A DNA stretch of 64,000 nucleotides from contig DASVZA010000016.1 in assembly GCA_036391875.1 (NCBI GenBank), forward strand, positions 216,896 to 280,895, in the 5' to 3' direction. A program made the translations under genes and the position numbers. The notes below the pieces were generated by a model, which was not told the DNA's origin, did no database searches, and was given only the letters and a program-made list of their open reading frames with translations. Of this stretch, positions 52,536-63,863 are shown in pieces (position 1 is the stretch's first letter; each line of letters opens with the position of its first letter). This DNA is from Parasulfuritortus sp036391875. Its GTDB lineage: Bacteria > Pseudomonadota > Gammaproteobacteria > Burkholderiales > Thiobacillaceae.

Positions 52536-55500
52536 TCAGCCCACCCACTTCCGGGCGTTGCGGAACAGGCGCAGCCAGGGGCCGTCGTCCTTCCACTCGT
52601 CCGGCCGCCAGGAGTTCTGGACGGCACGGAACACCCGTTCCGGGTGCGGCATCATGATGGTGAAGCGGCCGTCCGCCGTGGTCAGGCCGGTGATGCCCTT
52701 GGCCGAACCGTTCGGGTTGAACGGATAGTCCTCGGTCTTGCGGCCGCGGTTGTCGACGTAGCGCAGGCAGACCTCGGCCCGCTTGCGCTGGGCCTTGGAG
52801 CCGAACAGTGCACGGCCCTCGCCGTGCGAGACGACCACCGGCATGCGTGAACCGGCCATGCCGTCGAACAGGATGGACGGCGTCTTGGGCACCTCGACCA
52901 TGACGAAGCGGGCCTCGAACTGCTCGGACAGGTTGCGCTCGAAGCTCGGCCAGTCCTCGGCGCCGGGGATGATCGGGGCCAGACGGCTCATCATCTGGCA
53001 GCCGTTGCAGACACCGAGGGCGAAGCTGTCGTCGCGCTTGAAGAAGGCCTCGAATTCGTCGCGGGCCCGGGCGTTGTGCAGGATCGAAGCCGCCCAGCCG
53101 CCGCCGGCACCGAGCACGTCGCCGTAGCTGAAACCGCCGCAGGCCGCCAAGCCTTTGAACGCCTTGAGGCTGACCCGGCCGGACAGCACGTCGCTCATGT
53201 GCACGTCGACCGCATCGAAGCCGGCTTTGTGGAAGGCGGCGCCCATCTCGACCTCGCCGTTGACGCCCTGCTCGCGCAGGATGGCGACCTTGGGCCGAGC
53301 CTTGCGGCTCTTGACGTAGGGCGTGGCGACATCATCGCTCGGGTCGAAGCTCAGTTCGGCGCGCAGGCCCGGGTTCTTCGCCTTGGTCAGGCCCTCGAAT
53401 TCCTGGCGGGCGCAATCGGGGTTGTCGCGCAGCGACTGCATCCGATAGCTGGTCTCGGACCAGGCTGCCAGGAGGTCGGCGCGCGGCTCGTCGAATACCC
53501 GGCGCCCCTCGCGCAGGACGCGGATGCGGTCCTTCTTGTTGAGGCGGCCGACGATGTAGAACTCGTCGCGCAGACCGGCCTTGAAGAAGGCCTGCATGAC
53601 CGACTGGGTATCAGCGCGGCGTACCTGCAGCACGGCACCCAGCTCCTCGTTGAACAGGATGCCGAACAACCGGCTGGTGTAAGGCTCGTTCGGCTCCGGC
53701 ATGCCTTCGACGTCGAGGATCAGCTCGTCGCGCAAGCGGTGGTAGCGCAGCTCGTCGACGTCGAGGTCGAGACCGGTGCGGCCGGCGAAGGCCATCTCGC
53801 ACAGGGTCGCGAACAGGCCGCCGTCGGAACGGTCGTGGTAGGCCAGCAGCTTGCCGTCCCGGTTCAGTTTCTGGATGGTGGCGAAGAAGGCCTTGAGCCG
53901 CTGCGGCACGTCGACGTCCGGGCAGAGGTCGCCCAGCTCGCCGTAGCAGCTGGCCAGCACCGAGCCGCCCAGGCGGTTGTTGCCCTCGCCCAAGTCGATC
54001 AGGATCAGGTCGGTCTCGCCGCAGTCGGTGCGCAGTTGCGGGGTCAGGGTGCGGCGGGCGTCGACGACCGGCGCGAAGGCGGAGACGATCAGCGACAGCG
54101 GCGACACCACGGCCTTCTGCTCGGCGCCTTCCTGCCAGGTGGTGCGCATGGACATGGAGTCCTTGCCAACCGGGATGCTGATGCCCAGCTCGGGGCACAG
54201 TTCCTTGGCCACGGCCTTGACCGTGTCGAACAGGGCGGCATCCTCGCCGGGATGGCCGGCCGCCGCCATCCAGTTGGCCGACAGGCGGATGTCGGAGATG
54301 TCCTTCACCGCCGCCGCGGCCAGGTTCATCACCGATTCGGCCACCGCCATGCGGCCCGAGGCGGCCGGATCGATCAGGGCCAGCGGCGTGCGCTCGCCCA
54401 TTGCCATCACCTCGCCGAGGTAGGTGTCGTAGCCCAGCGTGGTCACGGCGCAGTCGGCCACCGGCATCTGCCACGGGCCGACGAACTGGTCGCGGGCGGT
54501 GAAGCCGCCCACGGTGCGGTCGCCGATGGTGATCAGGAATGATTTGCTGGCCACGGTCGGATGGCGCAGGACGCGGTAGGCAGCGTCCTTCAGGTCCAGC
54601 CCCTCTGCGGTGAACGGCTTGAGGGTGGGCGCGACATGCTTGACGTCGCGGGTCATCTTGGGCGGCTTGCCGAGCAGAACGTCCATCGGCATGTCGACCG
54701 GCGTGTTCTTGAAGTAACGGTCGGTGACGGTCAGCTGGCCTTCCTTGGTGGCCTGGCCGACCACGGCGAACGGGCAGCGCTCTCGCTCGCACAGGGCCTT
54801 GAACAGGTCCAGGCTGTCGGGGGCGATGGCCAGGACGTAGCGTTCCTGGGCCTCGTTCGACCAGATCTCGCGCGGCGACATGCCCGGCTCCTCGCTCGGC
54901 ACGTCGCGCAGCTCGAACCTGGCGCCCAGGCCGGCGCCGTGGGCCAGTTCCGGCATGGCGTTGGAAATGCCACCGGCGCCGACATCATGGATCGACAGGA
55001 TCGGATTGGCCTCACCCATCTGCCAGCAGCGGTCGATCACTTCCTGCGCCCGGCGCTGGATCTCGGGGTTGCCGCGCTGCACCGAATCGAAATCCAGGGC
55101 CTCGGCGTTGGCGCCGGCGCCCAGGCTGGAGGCGGCGCCGCCGCCCAGGCCGATCAGCATGCCCGGGCCGCCCAACTGGATCAGCAGCGTGCCCGGCTTG
55201 AAGTCCTGCTTGAATACGTGGTCCTCGCGGATGTTGCCGACCCCGCCGGCCAGCATGATCGGCTTGTGGTAACCGCGCACCTGGCCGTCCGGCGCGGCCA
55301 GCTCGAAGGCGCGGAAGTAGCCGGCCAGGTTGGGCCGGCCGAACTCGTTGTTGAAGGCGGCGGCGCCGATCGGGCCCTCGATCATGATGTCGAGCGCCGA
55401 GACGATGCGGCCCGGCTTGCCGTAGTCCGCTTCCCAGGGCTGCTCGAAACCCGGGATGCGCAGGTTGGAGACGGAGAAGCCGCACAGGCCGGCCTTGGGC

Positions 55501-56465
55501 TTGGAGCCGGTGCCGGTGGCGCCTTCGTCGCGGATCTCGCCGCCCGAGCCGGTGGCGGCGCCGGGGAACGGCGCGATGGCGGTCGGGTGGTTGTGGGTTT
55601 CTACCTTCATCAGGATGTGGGTCGGCTCCTTGTGGAAGCCGTAGCTGCCCTTGCCGTCCGGGTAGAAGCGGCCGATGGTGGCGCCCTCGATCACCGAGGC
55701 GTTGTCGGAATAGGCCGACAGCGTGCCCTGCGGGCGCACCTTGTGGGTGTGGCGGATCATGCCGAACAGCGATTCCTTCTGCTTCTTGCCGTCGACGATC
55801 CAGTCGGCGTTGAATATCTTGTGCCGGCAGTGCTCCGAATTGGCCTGGGCGAACATCATCAGCTCGACGTCGGTCGGGTTGCGCTTGGCCTGCTTGAAAT
55901 GGGTCAGCAGGTAGTCGATCTCGTCCGGCGACAGGGCCAGACCCCATTCGGCGTTGGCCTGCTCCAGGGCCTTGCGGCCGCCCTTGAGGATATTGACGCT
56001 GGCCAGCGGCTGCGGCTCGACGTGGTGGAACAGACGTTCGGCCTCGCGTTCGTCGAACAACACGCTCTCGGTCATCCGATCGTGCAGGGCTGCCAGAATC
56101 TCGTCGCCGGTCGCAGAGCGACCGCGCTTGACCGCGATGTCGTAGGCGATGCCGCGTTCGATCCGCCGCACCGCGCCCAGGCCGCAGTTGCGGGCGATGT
56201 CGGTGGCCTTGGATGACCAGGGCGACACCGTGCCCAGACGGGGCACCACCAGCACGGCCTTGGCCGCCGGCTTGCACGGTTCGGCCTTGAGCAGGCTGCC
56301 GAGGAAGGCCAGGTCGCTCTTGCTCAGCGGCGCCTCCAACTCGACGAAATAGCGATACGAGGTCTCGATGCCGGTCACGCCGTGCGGCTGCGCCTTGTCC
56401 AGCAGTTTCGCGATGCGGAAATCGGAGAGGGCGGCGGTACCGCGGAGGAAGAGCGTCTGGGTCAT
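52536..56465 (-). CDS. purL: Phosphoribosylformylglycinamidine synthase
   Basis: A 1309-residue large-type FGAM synthase, the fourth step of purine synthesis. Order: N-terminal PurS-like domain, linker, two AIRS-like ATP domains (FAQANSEHCRHKIFNADW near 205, FSVSNLRIPGFEQPW near 325, SIHDVGAGGISNAMPEL near 490), and a C-terminal glutaminase with ALGVCNGCQMMSRLAPIIPG (nucleophile Cys) and MMPHPERVFR. ATG 56465 (MTQTLFLRGTAALS) is the family start; an in-frame ATG seven codons earlier is less likely. It is a single-gene unit, divergent from the Nudix gene. Confidence 0.97.
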   Translation of the reverse strand: MTQTLFLRGTAALSDFRIAKLLDKAQPHGVTGIETSYRYFVELEAPLSKSDLAFLGSLLKAEPCKPAAKAVLVVPRLGTVSPWSSKATDIARNCGLGAVRRIERGIAYDIAVKRGRSATGDEILAALHDRMTESVLFDEREAERLFHHVEPQPLASVNILKGGRKALEQANAEWGLALSPDEIDYLLTHFKQAKRNPTDVELMMFAQANSEHCRHKIFNADWIVDGKKQKESLFGMIRHTHKVRPQGTLSAYSDNASVIEGATIGRFYPDGKGSYGFHKEPTHILMKVETHNHPTAIAPFPGAATGSGGEIRDEGATGTGSKPKAGLCGFSVSNLRIPGFEQPWEADYGKPGRIVSALDIMIEGPIGAAAFNNEFGRPNLAGYFRAFELAAPDGQVRGYHKPIMLAGGVGNIREDHVFKQDFKPGTLLIQLGGPGMLIGLGGGAASSLGAGANAEALDFDSVQRGNPEIQRRAQEVIDRCWQMGEANPILSIHDVGAGGISNAMPELAHGAGLGARFELRDVPSEEPGMSPREIWSNEAQERYVLAIAPDSLDLFKALCERERCPFAVVGQATKEGQLTVTDRYFKNTPVDMPMDVLLGKPPKMTRDVKHVAPTLKPFTAEGLDLKDAAYRVLRHPTVASKSFLITIGDRTVGGFTARDQFVGPWQMPVADCAVTTLGYDTYLGEVMAMGERTPLALIDPAASGRMAVAESVMNLAAAAVKDISDIRLSANWMAAAGHPGEDAALFDTVKAVAKELCPELGISIPVGKDSMSMRTTWQEGAEQKAVVSPLSLIVSAFAPVVDARRTLTPQLRTDCGETDLILIDLGEGNNRLGGSVLASCYGELGDLCPDVDVPQRLKAFFATIQKLNRDGKLLAYHDRSDGGLFATLCEMAFAGRTGLDLDVDELRYHRLRDELILDVEGMPEPNEPYTSRLFGILFNEELGAVLQVRRADTQSVMQAFFKAGLRDEFYIVGRLNKKDRIRVLREGRRVFDEPRADLLAAWSETSYRMQSLRDNPDCARQEFEGLTKAKNPGLRAELSFDPSDDVATPYVKSRKARPKVAILREQGVNGEVEMGAAFHKAGFDAVDVHMSDVLSGRVSLKAFKGLAACGGFSYGDVLGAGGGWAASILHNARARDEFEAFFKRDDSFALGVCNGCQMMSRLAPIIPGAEDWPSFERNLSEQFEARFVMVEVPKTPSILFDGMAGSRMPVVVSHGEGRALFGSKAQRKRAEVCLRYVDNRGRKTEDYPFNPNGSAKGITGLTTADGRFTIMMPHPERVFRAVQNSWRPDEWKDDGPWLRLFRNARKWVG

Positions 56466-56596
56466 GGTCGCGTCGGCTAGAAACAATTGGGGCGGATTTT
56501 ACACTTGGCGCAGCGCTTTTAGCCGATTGAACGAAGGCCTTTGACGCCCGTCTGAGCTTTTTGCTACTGTCAGATCGCCTCACCAACAGGATCGCC

Positions 56597-57136
56597 ATGA
56601 AATATTGCAGCCATTGTGGAGCCCCAGTCAGCCACCGGATACCGGACGGCGACAATCGTCACCGCTACATCTGCGACGCCTGCGGCACCATCCACTACCA
56701 GAACCCGCGCATGGTGGTGGGCTGCCTGCCAACCTGGGAGAACAAGGTTCTGCTCTGCCGCCGGGCCATCGAACCGCGCTATGGCCTGTGGACCCTGCCC
56801 GCCGGCTTCATGGAGAACGGCGAGACCACGACCGAGGGCGCGATCCGCGAGACCCTGGAGGAAGCCGGCGCCCGGGTCGAACTGGAAGGCCTGTACAGTC
56901 TGGTCAACATCCCGGACATCGACCAGGTCTACATGCTGTTCCGCGCCCGCCTGTTGGACCTCGACTTCGCCGCCGGCGAGGAGAGCCTGGAGGTCGCCTT
57001 GTTCGGCGAGGACGAAATCCCCTGGGACGAGATGGCCTTCCGCACCGTGCACCGGACGCTGAAACACTATTTCGACGACCGCCGCAGCGGACATTTCCCG
57101 CTCCATTTCAGCGACCTTGACCGGCGCCCCCGCTGA
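56597..57136 (+). CDS. Nudix hydrolase with N-terminal zinc ribbon
   Basis: A 179-residue hydrolase. A short zinc ribbon (MKYCSHCGAPVSHRIPDGDN ... YICDACGTIHYQNP, four Cys) is followed by a Nudix domain whose box GFMENGETTTEGAIRETLEEAGARVE fits GX5EX7REUXEEXGU (~70-95). This layout resembles NADH-pyrophosphatase/ADP-ribose hydrolase-like members (NudC-type relatives are longer), so NADH or ADP-ribose are possible substrates, unproven. ATG 56597 begins at the ribbon. A PilZ gene follows after 10 bp. Confidence 0.88.
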   Translation: MKYCSHCGAPVSHRIPDGDNRHRYICDACGTIHYQNPRMVVGCLPTWENKVLLCRRAIEPRYGLWTLPAGFMENGETTTEGAIRETLEEAGARVELEGLYSLVNIPDIDQVYMLFRARLLDLDFAAGEESLEVALFGEDEIPWDEMAFRTVHRTLKHYFDDRRSGHFPLHFSDLDRRPR

Positions 57137-57146
57137 GCATCCCATC

Positions 57147-57818
57147 ATGGCCGGCACCACTCCCGAGAGACAGATCGTCGATTTCGACAGCATCCGGCTG
57201 AAGGTGGGCGACACCCTGCAGATGCAGCCGGCCGGCACCGCCGAGGCTGCCCATTACGCCGTCCGCTACATGGGCGCGCTGCAGGACGCCAGCCTGCTGA
57301 CCACCCTGCCCATCGTCGACAACGAAGGCCTGTGGATGCGCTTCAACGGCGAATACATCTTCCGGATCCTGTCCGGCAGCCACATCTATGCCTTCGTCTC
57401 GCGCCTGATCAAGGCACGGGCCCACCCCTATCCCTACGCCCATTTCAGCTACCCGGACAAGGTAGAGGCCCGGCGCGTGCGCCGTTCGCCCCGGATCAAG
57501 CTGCACCTGTCCACCCAGGCCGAGAAGGCGGACGGCAGCCGCCTGCCGATCACCCTGCTCGACCTCAGCCTGCACGGCGCCCTGTTGGAGGCAGACGGCA
57601 CGCTGGGCGCGGCCGGCGATACCGTGCGCATCACCCTGCCCGCCTTTCTGTCCGAGGTAAACCGCAAGCTCACCATCAGTGCCGACATCCGCAACGTGAC
57701 CGACGGCACGCCTCCCAAATACGGCCTCGAGTTCCACCGCCTGGCCGACGACGACGTCCTGCTGCTGCACTTCTTCATCGACCATCAGATCGCCGAGGGC
57801 AACAGCACGTCGGGCTGA
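57147..57818 (+). CDS. PilZ-domain c-di-GMP-binding protein (YcgR-like)
   Basis: A 223-residue protein. An N-terminal YcgR-type beta-barrel (residues ~10-105: KVGDTLQMQPAG, RYMGALQDASLL, FRILSGSHIYAFVSRLI) is joined to a PilZ domain with the c-di-GMP motifs RRVRRSPR (~113, RxxxR) and LDLSLHGALLEADG (~143, D/NxSxxG). Full-length YcgR slows flagellar rotation when c-di-GMP rises. Given the flagellin and the chemoreceptor in this window, a flagellar-brake role is plausible. It starts 10 bp after the Nudix gene. Confidence 0.87.
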   Translation: MAGTTPERQIVDFDSIRLKVGDTLQMQPAGTAEAAHYAVRYMGALQDASLLTTLPIVDNEGLWMRFNGEYIFRILSGSHIYAFVSRLIKARAHPYPYAHFSYPDKVEARRVRRSPRIKLHLSTQAEKADGSRLPITLLDLSLHGALLEADGTLGAAGDTVRITLPAFLSEVNRKLTISADIRNVTDGTPPKYGLEFHRLADDDVLLLHFFIDHQIAEGNSTSG

Positions 57819-58024
57819 CCCGCCCGCGAGCGACCTTGCCAACTGCCCTGCCCGGGCGTCCGCATCACAGATTGCCCCAGGCAACGCACGCGCAATAACC
57901 CTACCTTCACAGCTGGCTTTAACTAATTTAGGTATGATTATTTAAATTTTTAAAGCTTAAGGCCGTTAAAGGCTGGATTACCCGTCCCATCACAGAAAAC
58001 GTCGTGCAGCTCTAGGGAGAAGCT
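57819..58024. other. AT-rich intergenic region upstream of chemoreceptor gene
   Basis: These 206 bases include a strikingly AT-rich stretch (57920-57970), against a GC-rich background, likely the chemoreceptor promoter region. TATGAT (57933-57938) could be a -10, but no matching -35 or sigma-28 site was identified. Confidence 0.4.
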
Positions 58025-59635
58025 ATGAATTTACGCGGCAAATTATTGATCGGTTACGCCGGCAGTCTGGCTCTGGTATTGGTAGGCGCCTTTTGGATGT
58101 ACCTCACACTGAAGCAAATCGTGGAGGTCTATCAAGACGAAGTAATCCCTATGCAAATCGCCGCGATGCGAATCGCCAACCTGGAAGCCACATTCAAAAT
58201 TCAGGTCCAGGAATGGAAAGACACGCTGCTCCGCGGCGACAATCCGGCCAATCTGGACAAGCACTGGGGCGCCTTCGAAAAGCGGGAGGCCGAAGTCCAG
58301 GCACAGGGCACCGAGTTGCTGAAGATACTGCCTGACGGCGAGGGCAAGACCCTGACCCAGCAATTCCTGGAGGCCCATCGCCAACTAGGAGCCGGTTACC
58401 GAAAAGGGCTGGATGCATTCAAGTCCGCCGGCTTCCAGGCCAAGGCCGGCGATGCCGCGGTTGCCGGCATCGACCGGCAACCGACCACCCTGCTCCTGCA
58501 AGCACGAAAAAGCATCGAGAAGATGGCCGAAGATCGCGCCAGCCAAACAATCGCCAAGGCCGATCGAGACGTCCTCATGGTCGCTGTATTCTTCCTCGTG
58601 ATGGTGGGCCTGGGCACCGCTGTCTACAACAATCTCGTCCAAAGGCTGATCCTGCGCCCGGTCGCCACACTGGTCTCCCATCTCAACAACCTCGCCGACG
58701 GCGAGTTCCAGCACGCCATTCAATCCAGTTCGAATGACGAGATCGGCAAGCTGGCGCAAAGTGGAGAACAAGTACGCTCAAGTCTGTGCAAACTGATCGG
58801 CCAGGCGCAGGATTCCAGCCAGGCGGTGGCCCGGGCGACGGCCGAACTGACCAGCGAGGCGGCGGGCATCCTGCAGCGAACACAATCCAGCACCGAATCG
58901 GCCGCGTCGCTCGCCTCCGCCATGGAAGAAATGTCGACCAGCATCCACGGCGTCGCCGAAGAGACCGACCGCATCCGCAACAAGGCGGGCGACACCCTGG
59001 CCCGAACCCGCGAAGGCAACGACCGCATCCTGGAACTGGCCGGCCGGCACCAGGAGCTGGATGCCACCATGAACGAGATCGCCGAGGCGGTCGCCAATTT
59101 CGTCACCAGCACCCGCAGCATCACCAACATGACCCAGCAGGTCCGGGAAATCGCCGAACAGACCAACCTGCTTGCGCTCAACGCCGCCATCGAAGCCGCC
59201 CGGGCCGGCGAGGCGGGCCGGGGCTTTGCCGTGGTCGCCGACGAGGTCCGCAAACTGGCCGAAAAATCGGCCACCTCGGCCGGCGAGATCGACGCCGTCA
59301 CCCAGCAACTGGAGCAGCGCTCCAAGATCGTCGAGTCGGTGGTCACCCGCGGCCAGTCGACGCTGGCCGGCAGCCTGGAATCGAGCCAGTCGGCGGTCGA
59401 GGCCTTGGCCGTGGCCATGCAGTCGGTGACCGATACGACCACGGAGGTCCAAGCCATCGCCGGCGCGGTACGCGAGGAAACCAGCGCGGTCGAGCAGATA
59501 TCCCAGACCGCCGAACAGGTCGCCGCCAGCGCCGAGGAAAACGGCGCCAGCGCCCGGCAGATCGACGGCACCGTGGTTCAGATCAGGAACCACGTCAATG
59601 ATCTGCAAACGGCCATGGCCGCCTTCAAGGTCTGA
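58025..59635 (+). CDS. Methyl-accepting chemotaxis protein
   Basis: A 536-residue transmembrane chemoreceptor. TM1 (LLIGYAGSLALVLVGAFWMYL, ~7-27), a periplasmic four-helix-type ligand domain (~30-185), TM2 (VLMVAVFFLVMVGLGTAVY, ~188-206), a HAMP domain (~207-260) and a cytoplasmic coiled coil with the CheA/CheW-binding tip VREIAEQTNLLALNAAIEAARAG (~373-395). AGGGAGAAG precedes the ATG. The ligand is unknown. A terminator follows. Confidence 0.95.
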   Translation: MNLRGKLLIGYAGSLALVLVGAFWMYLTLKQIVEVYQDEVIPMQIAAMRIANLEATFKIQVQEWKDTLLRGDNPANLDKHWGAFEKREAEVQAQGTELLKILPDGEGKTLTQQFLEAHRQLGAGYRKGLDAFKSAGFQAKAGDAAVAGIDRQPTTLLLQARKSIEKMAEDRASQTIAKADRDVLMVAVFFLVMVGLGTAVYNNLVQRLILRPVATLVSHLNNLADGEFQHAIQSSSNDEIGKLAQSGEQVRSSLCKLIGQAQDSSQAVARATAELTSEAAGILQRTQSSTESAASLASAMEEMSTSIHGVAEETDRIRNKAGDTLARTREGNDRILELAGRHQELDATMNEIAEAVANFVTSTRSITNMTQQVREIAEQTNLLALNAAIEAARAGEAGRGFAVVADEVRKLAEKSATSAGEIDAVTQQLEQRSKIVESVVTRGQSTLAGSLESSQSAVEALAVAMQSVTDTTTEVQAIAGAVREETSAVEQISQTAEQVAASAEENGASARQIDGTVVQIRNHVNDLQTAMAAFKV

Positions 59636-59666
59636 TCATTCCGGCATAACACAGGTGATTTCACGC

Positions 59667-59698
59667 AAAAAGGCCGCCGGATTGCCGGCGGCCTTTTT
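59667..59698. terminator. Bidirectional terminator between chemoreceptor gene and htpG
   Basis: A5-GGCCGCCGG-ATTG-CCGGCGGCC-T5: a 9-bp GC stem with A/T tracts on both sides, 31 bases after the chemoreceptor stop and 41 bases from the htpG stop on the other strand. Confidence 0.95.
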
Positions 59699-59739
59699 GA
59701 ATCGGGACAGGCTACGACCGAGGACCGTAGCCTGGAAGA

Positions 59740-61599
<1,860 letters not shown>

Positions 61600-61756
61600 G
61601 GTTAGGCAATCGTAAAAAATGAAACCGGGCCGTATCTGGGGCCGGTCCGCGATTCTTCAAGATGGCCCCTCGAACACAATGGCAATAGAATGGCCGGCGG
61701 CGGCGTCCCGACCGGACGTTGCAGGGAGAACAAATAATCGACAAGGGGAATCACGC

Positions 61757-62833
61757 ATGACTGCACTCGAATCGAGCAATCCGGGCCAGGCATCCTTCGG
61801 CTTCAGCGGCAAGGGCAGCGAATATTTCCGCATCTGGATCGTCAACGTGGCGCTGACCATCGTGACGCTCGGCATCTACTCGGCCTGGGCCAAGGTCCGC
61901 CGGCTGAAATACTTCTACCAGAACACCAGCCTGCTCGGCAGCCACTTCGACTACCACGGCGATCCGAAGAAGATCCTCAAGGGCCGGCTCATCGCGCTGG
62001 GTCTGTTCCTCGCCTACAAGCTGTCGCTCGAAACCTCGCCCAGGCTCGCCCTGGTCGCCATCGCCCTGCTCGCCGCCGTCCTGCCCTGGCTGATCGTCCG
62101 CTCGTTCTGCTTCAAGCTGCACAACAGTAGCTACCGCGGCCTGCGCTTCTCGTTCCGCGGCAGCACCGGCGAAGGCTATTTCAGCTTCCTGCTGATGCCG
62201 GTCCTGACCATGGTCTCGCTCTATCTGCTGGCGCCGCTCACCCACCAGAACATCAAGAAATACCAGCACCGCAATAGCTGGTTCGGCAACAGCCGGTTCG
62301 GCTTCGATGCCGGCCCGGGCAAGTTCTACGCCATGTACCTCAGGCTGCTCGGCCTGATCATGCTCGGCCTGGTCGTGCCGGTCGCGCTCGCGTTCACCTT
62401 CAAGGCCCAGTTGACGTCGCTCGTCGCCCTAGGCCACGTGCCGGCCGACCAACAGAAGAACTTCTTCATCGGCCTGTTCGCGATCGCCTTCATCCTCTTC
62501 TACCTGCTGCTGCTCGCCCTGGTCGGCCCCTGGTTCGCCGCCCGCAGCCAGAACCTGGTCTGGAACCACACCCGGCTGGGCGAACACCAGTTCGTCAGCC
62601 GCGTCCGGGCGCGCAGGCTGCTCTGGATCTTCCTCACCAACCTGCTCGGCACCATCTTCAGCCTCGGCCTGTTCAAGCCCTTCGCCGACATCCGGATGGC
62701 GCGCTACCGGATCGAGAGCATGGGCGTCGTCCCGCATGGCGACATCGAACAGGTGCTCGCCGTGCCGGAGGAAGAAGTCACCGCGACCGGCGAAGGCGCG
62801 GCCGACCTGTTCGACATCGACATTTCGTTCTGA
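61757..62833 (+). CDS. DUF898 (YjgN-family) inner-membrane protein
   Basis: A 358-residue polytopic membrane protein. A short soluble start (FGFSGKGSEYFRIWIVNVALT) leads into the first of about six hydrophobic segments; the recurrent LGIYSAWAKVRRLKYFY (~43) and LGLFKPFADIRMARYR (~310) are family signatures. Function is not established. AAGGGGAAT precedes ATG 61757. It is followed one base later by an M48 protease gene, a pairing that recurs in proteobacteria. The intergenic to htpG (157 bp) holds no obvious other gene. Confidence 0.88.
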   Translation: MTALESSNPGQASFGFSGKGSEYFRIWIVNVALTIVTLGIYSAWAKVRRLKYFYQNTSLLGSHFDYHGDPKKILKGRLIALGLFLAYKLSLETSPRLALVAIALLAAVLPWLIVRSFCFKLHNSSYRGLRFSFRGSTGEGYFSFLLMPVLTMVSLYLLAPLTHQNIKKYQHRNSWFGNSRFGFDAGPGKFYAMYLRLLGLIMLGLVVPVALAFTFKAQLTSLVALGHVPADQQKNFFIGLFAIAFILFYLLLLALVGPWFAARSQNLVWNHTRLGEHQFVSRVRARRLLWIFLTNLLGTIFSLGLFKPFADIRMARYRIESMGVVPHGDIEQVLAVPEEEVTATGEGAADLFDIDISF

Positions 62834-62834
62834 G

Positions 62835-63863
62835 ATGAGCGCTGAAACCGACCGGGTCGCGGCGGTCTACTTCGACGGCAAGAGCGCCCGCGCCCAGCCG
62901 GTCGACCTCCGCCTGGACGATCAGGTGCTGGTCGTGGCCGGCGACGAGGTCGACATCCGCGCCCACCTGTCCAACCTGAAGATATCCGAGCCGCTCGGCT
63001 CCGCGCCCCGACTAATCACCTTCCCCGACGGCTCGCACTGCGAGGTGCACGAGCGCGCCGCGTTCGCCCGCATGCTGCATGCCGGCCGCCACCGCGACGG
63101 CCTCACCGTCCACCTGCAGTCGCGCTGGCGCTGGGTCGTCGTCTCGTTGCTGATCGCCTTCGCGGCCGTCGGCGCCGGCTACCGCTGGGGGCTGCCGGCC
63201 GTCTCGGAATGGCTGGCCTACCAACTGCCGCCCAACATCCTGGCCGGCATCGGCGAAACCACGCTCAACTTCCTCGACAAGCATGCCCTGACCCCGAGCA
63301 AGCTGCCGCGCGACCGGCAAGTCGCCATCGAGCAGGAATTCGACCATCTCAAGCTGCCGGCCGGCGCACCGCCCCACCGCATCGTGTTCCGCGACGGCGG
63401 CCCCGTCGGCGCCAACGCCTTCGCCCTGCCGAACGGCACCATCGTCGTGACCGACCAGCTCGTCAAAGTCGCAACCGACGACCGGGAAATCATGGGAGTA
63501 CTGAGCCACGAACTCGGCCACCTCGCCCGCCGCCACAGCATGCGCATGCTGATCCAGAACTCCATCGTCGGCGCCGTGGTCGCCTGGTACCTGGGCGACT
63601 TCAGCAACCTCGCCACCGGCATGTCCGCCGCCATGCTGCAGGCAAAATACTCGAGGGGTTTCGAAAGCGAGGCCGACGACTACGCCGTCAAGGTGATGAA
63701 GCTGAACGGCATCCCACCCGCCGAACTGGCCGACATGCTGCAACGCCTGCAAGCCATGGCGGACAAGAAACATCCGGGGAAGAATGGCGATCTGTTCAAC
63801 GGCTATCTGGACAGTCATCCGGCGACGCCTGAGCGGAATCGGAGGATTGAAGCGGGCGAGTGA
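62835..63863 (+). CDS. M48-family membrane metalloprotease
   Basis: A 342-residue protease. An N-terminal ~90-residue soluble domain (MSAETDRVAAVYFDGKSARAQ) is followed by a transmembrane segment (WVVVSLLIAFAAVGAGYRW, ~98-116) and a periplasmic peptidase domain. The zinc site is VLSHELGHLARRHSMRM (~218-234, HExxH), with the third ligand in SEADDYAVKVM (~277). DSHPATPERNRRI matches the family C-terminal. It belongs to the HtpX/BepA-like M48 group. It starts one base after the DUF898 stop. Confidence 0.9.
   Translation: MSAETDRVAAVYFDGKSARAQPVDLRLDDQVLVVAGDEVDIRAHLSNLKISEPLGSAPRLITFPDGSHCEVHERAAFARMLHAGRHRDGLTVHLQSRWRWVVVSLLIAFAAVGAGYRWGLPAVSEWLAYQLPPNILAGIGETTLNFLDKHALTPSKLPRDRQVAIEQEFDHLKLPAGAPPHRIVFRDGGPVGANAFALPNGTIVVTDQLVKVATDDREIMGVLSHELGHLARRHSMRMLIQNSIVGAVVAWYLGDFSNLATGMSAAMLQAKYSRGFESEADDYAVKVMKLNGIPPAELADMLQRLQAMADKKHPGKNGDLFNGYLDSHPATPERNRRIEAGE

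Noticed and set aside
57920..57985. Sigma-28 promoter for the chemoreceptor gene
   Set aside because: TAAAG and GCCGTTAA are both present but only 7 bases apart instead of 15; spacing rules it out.
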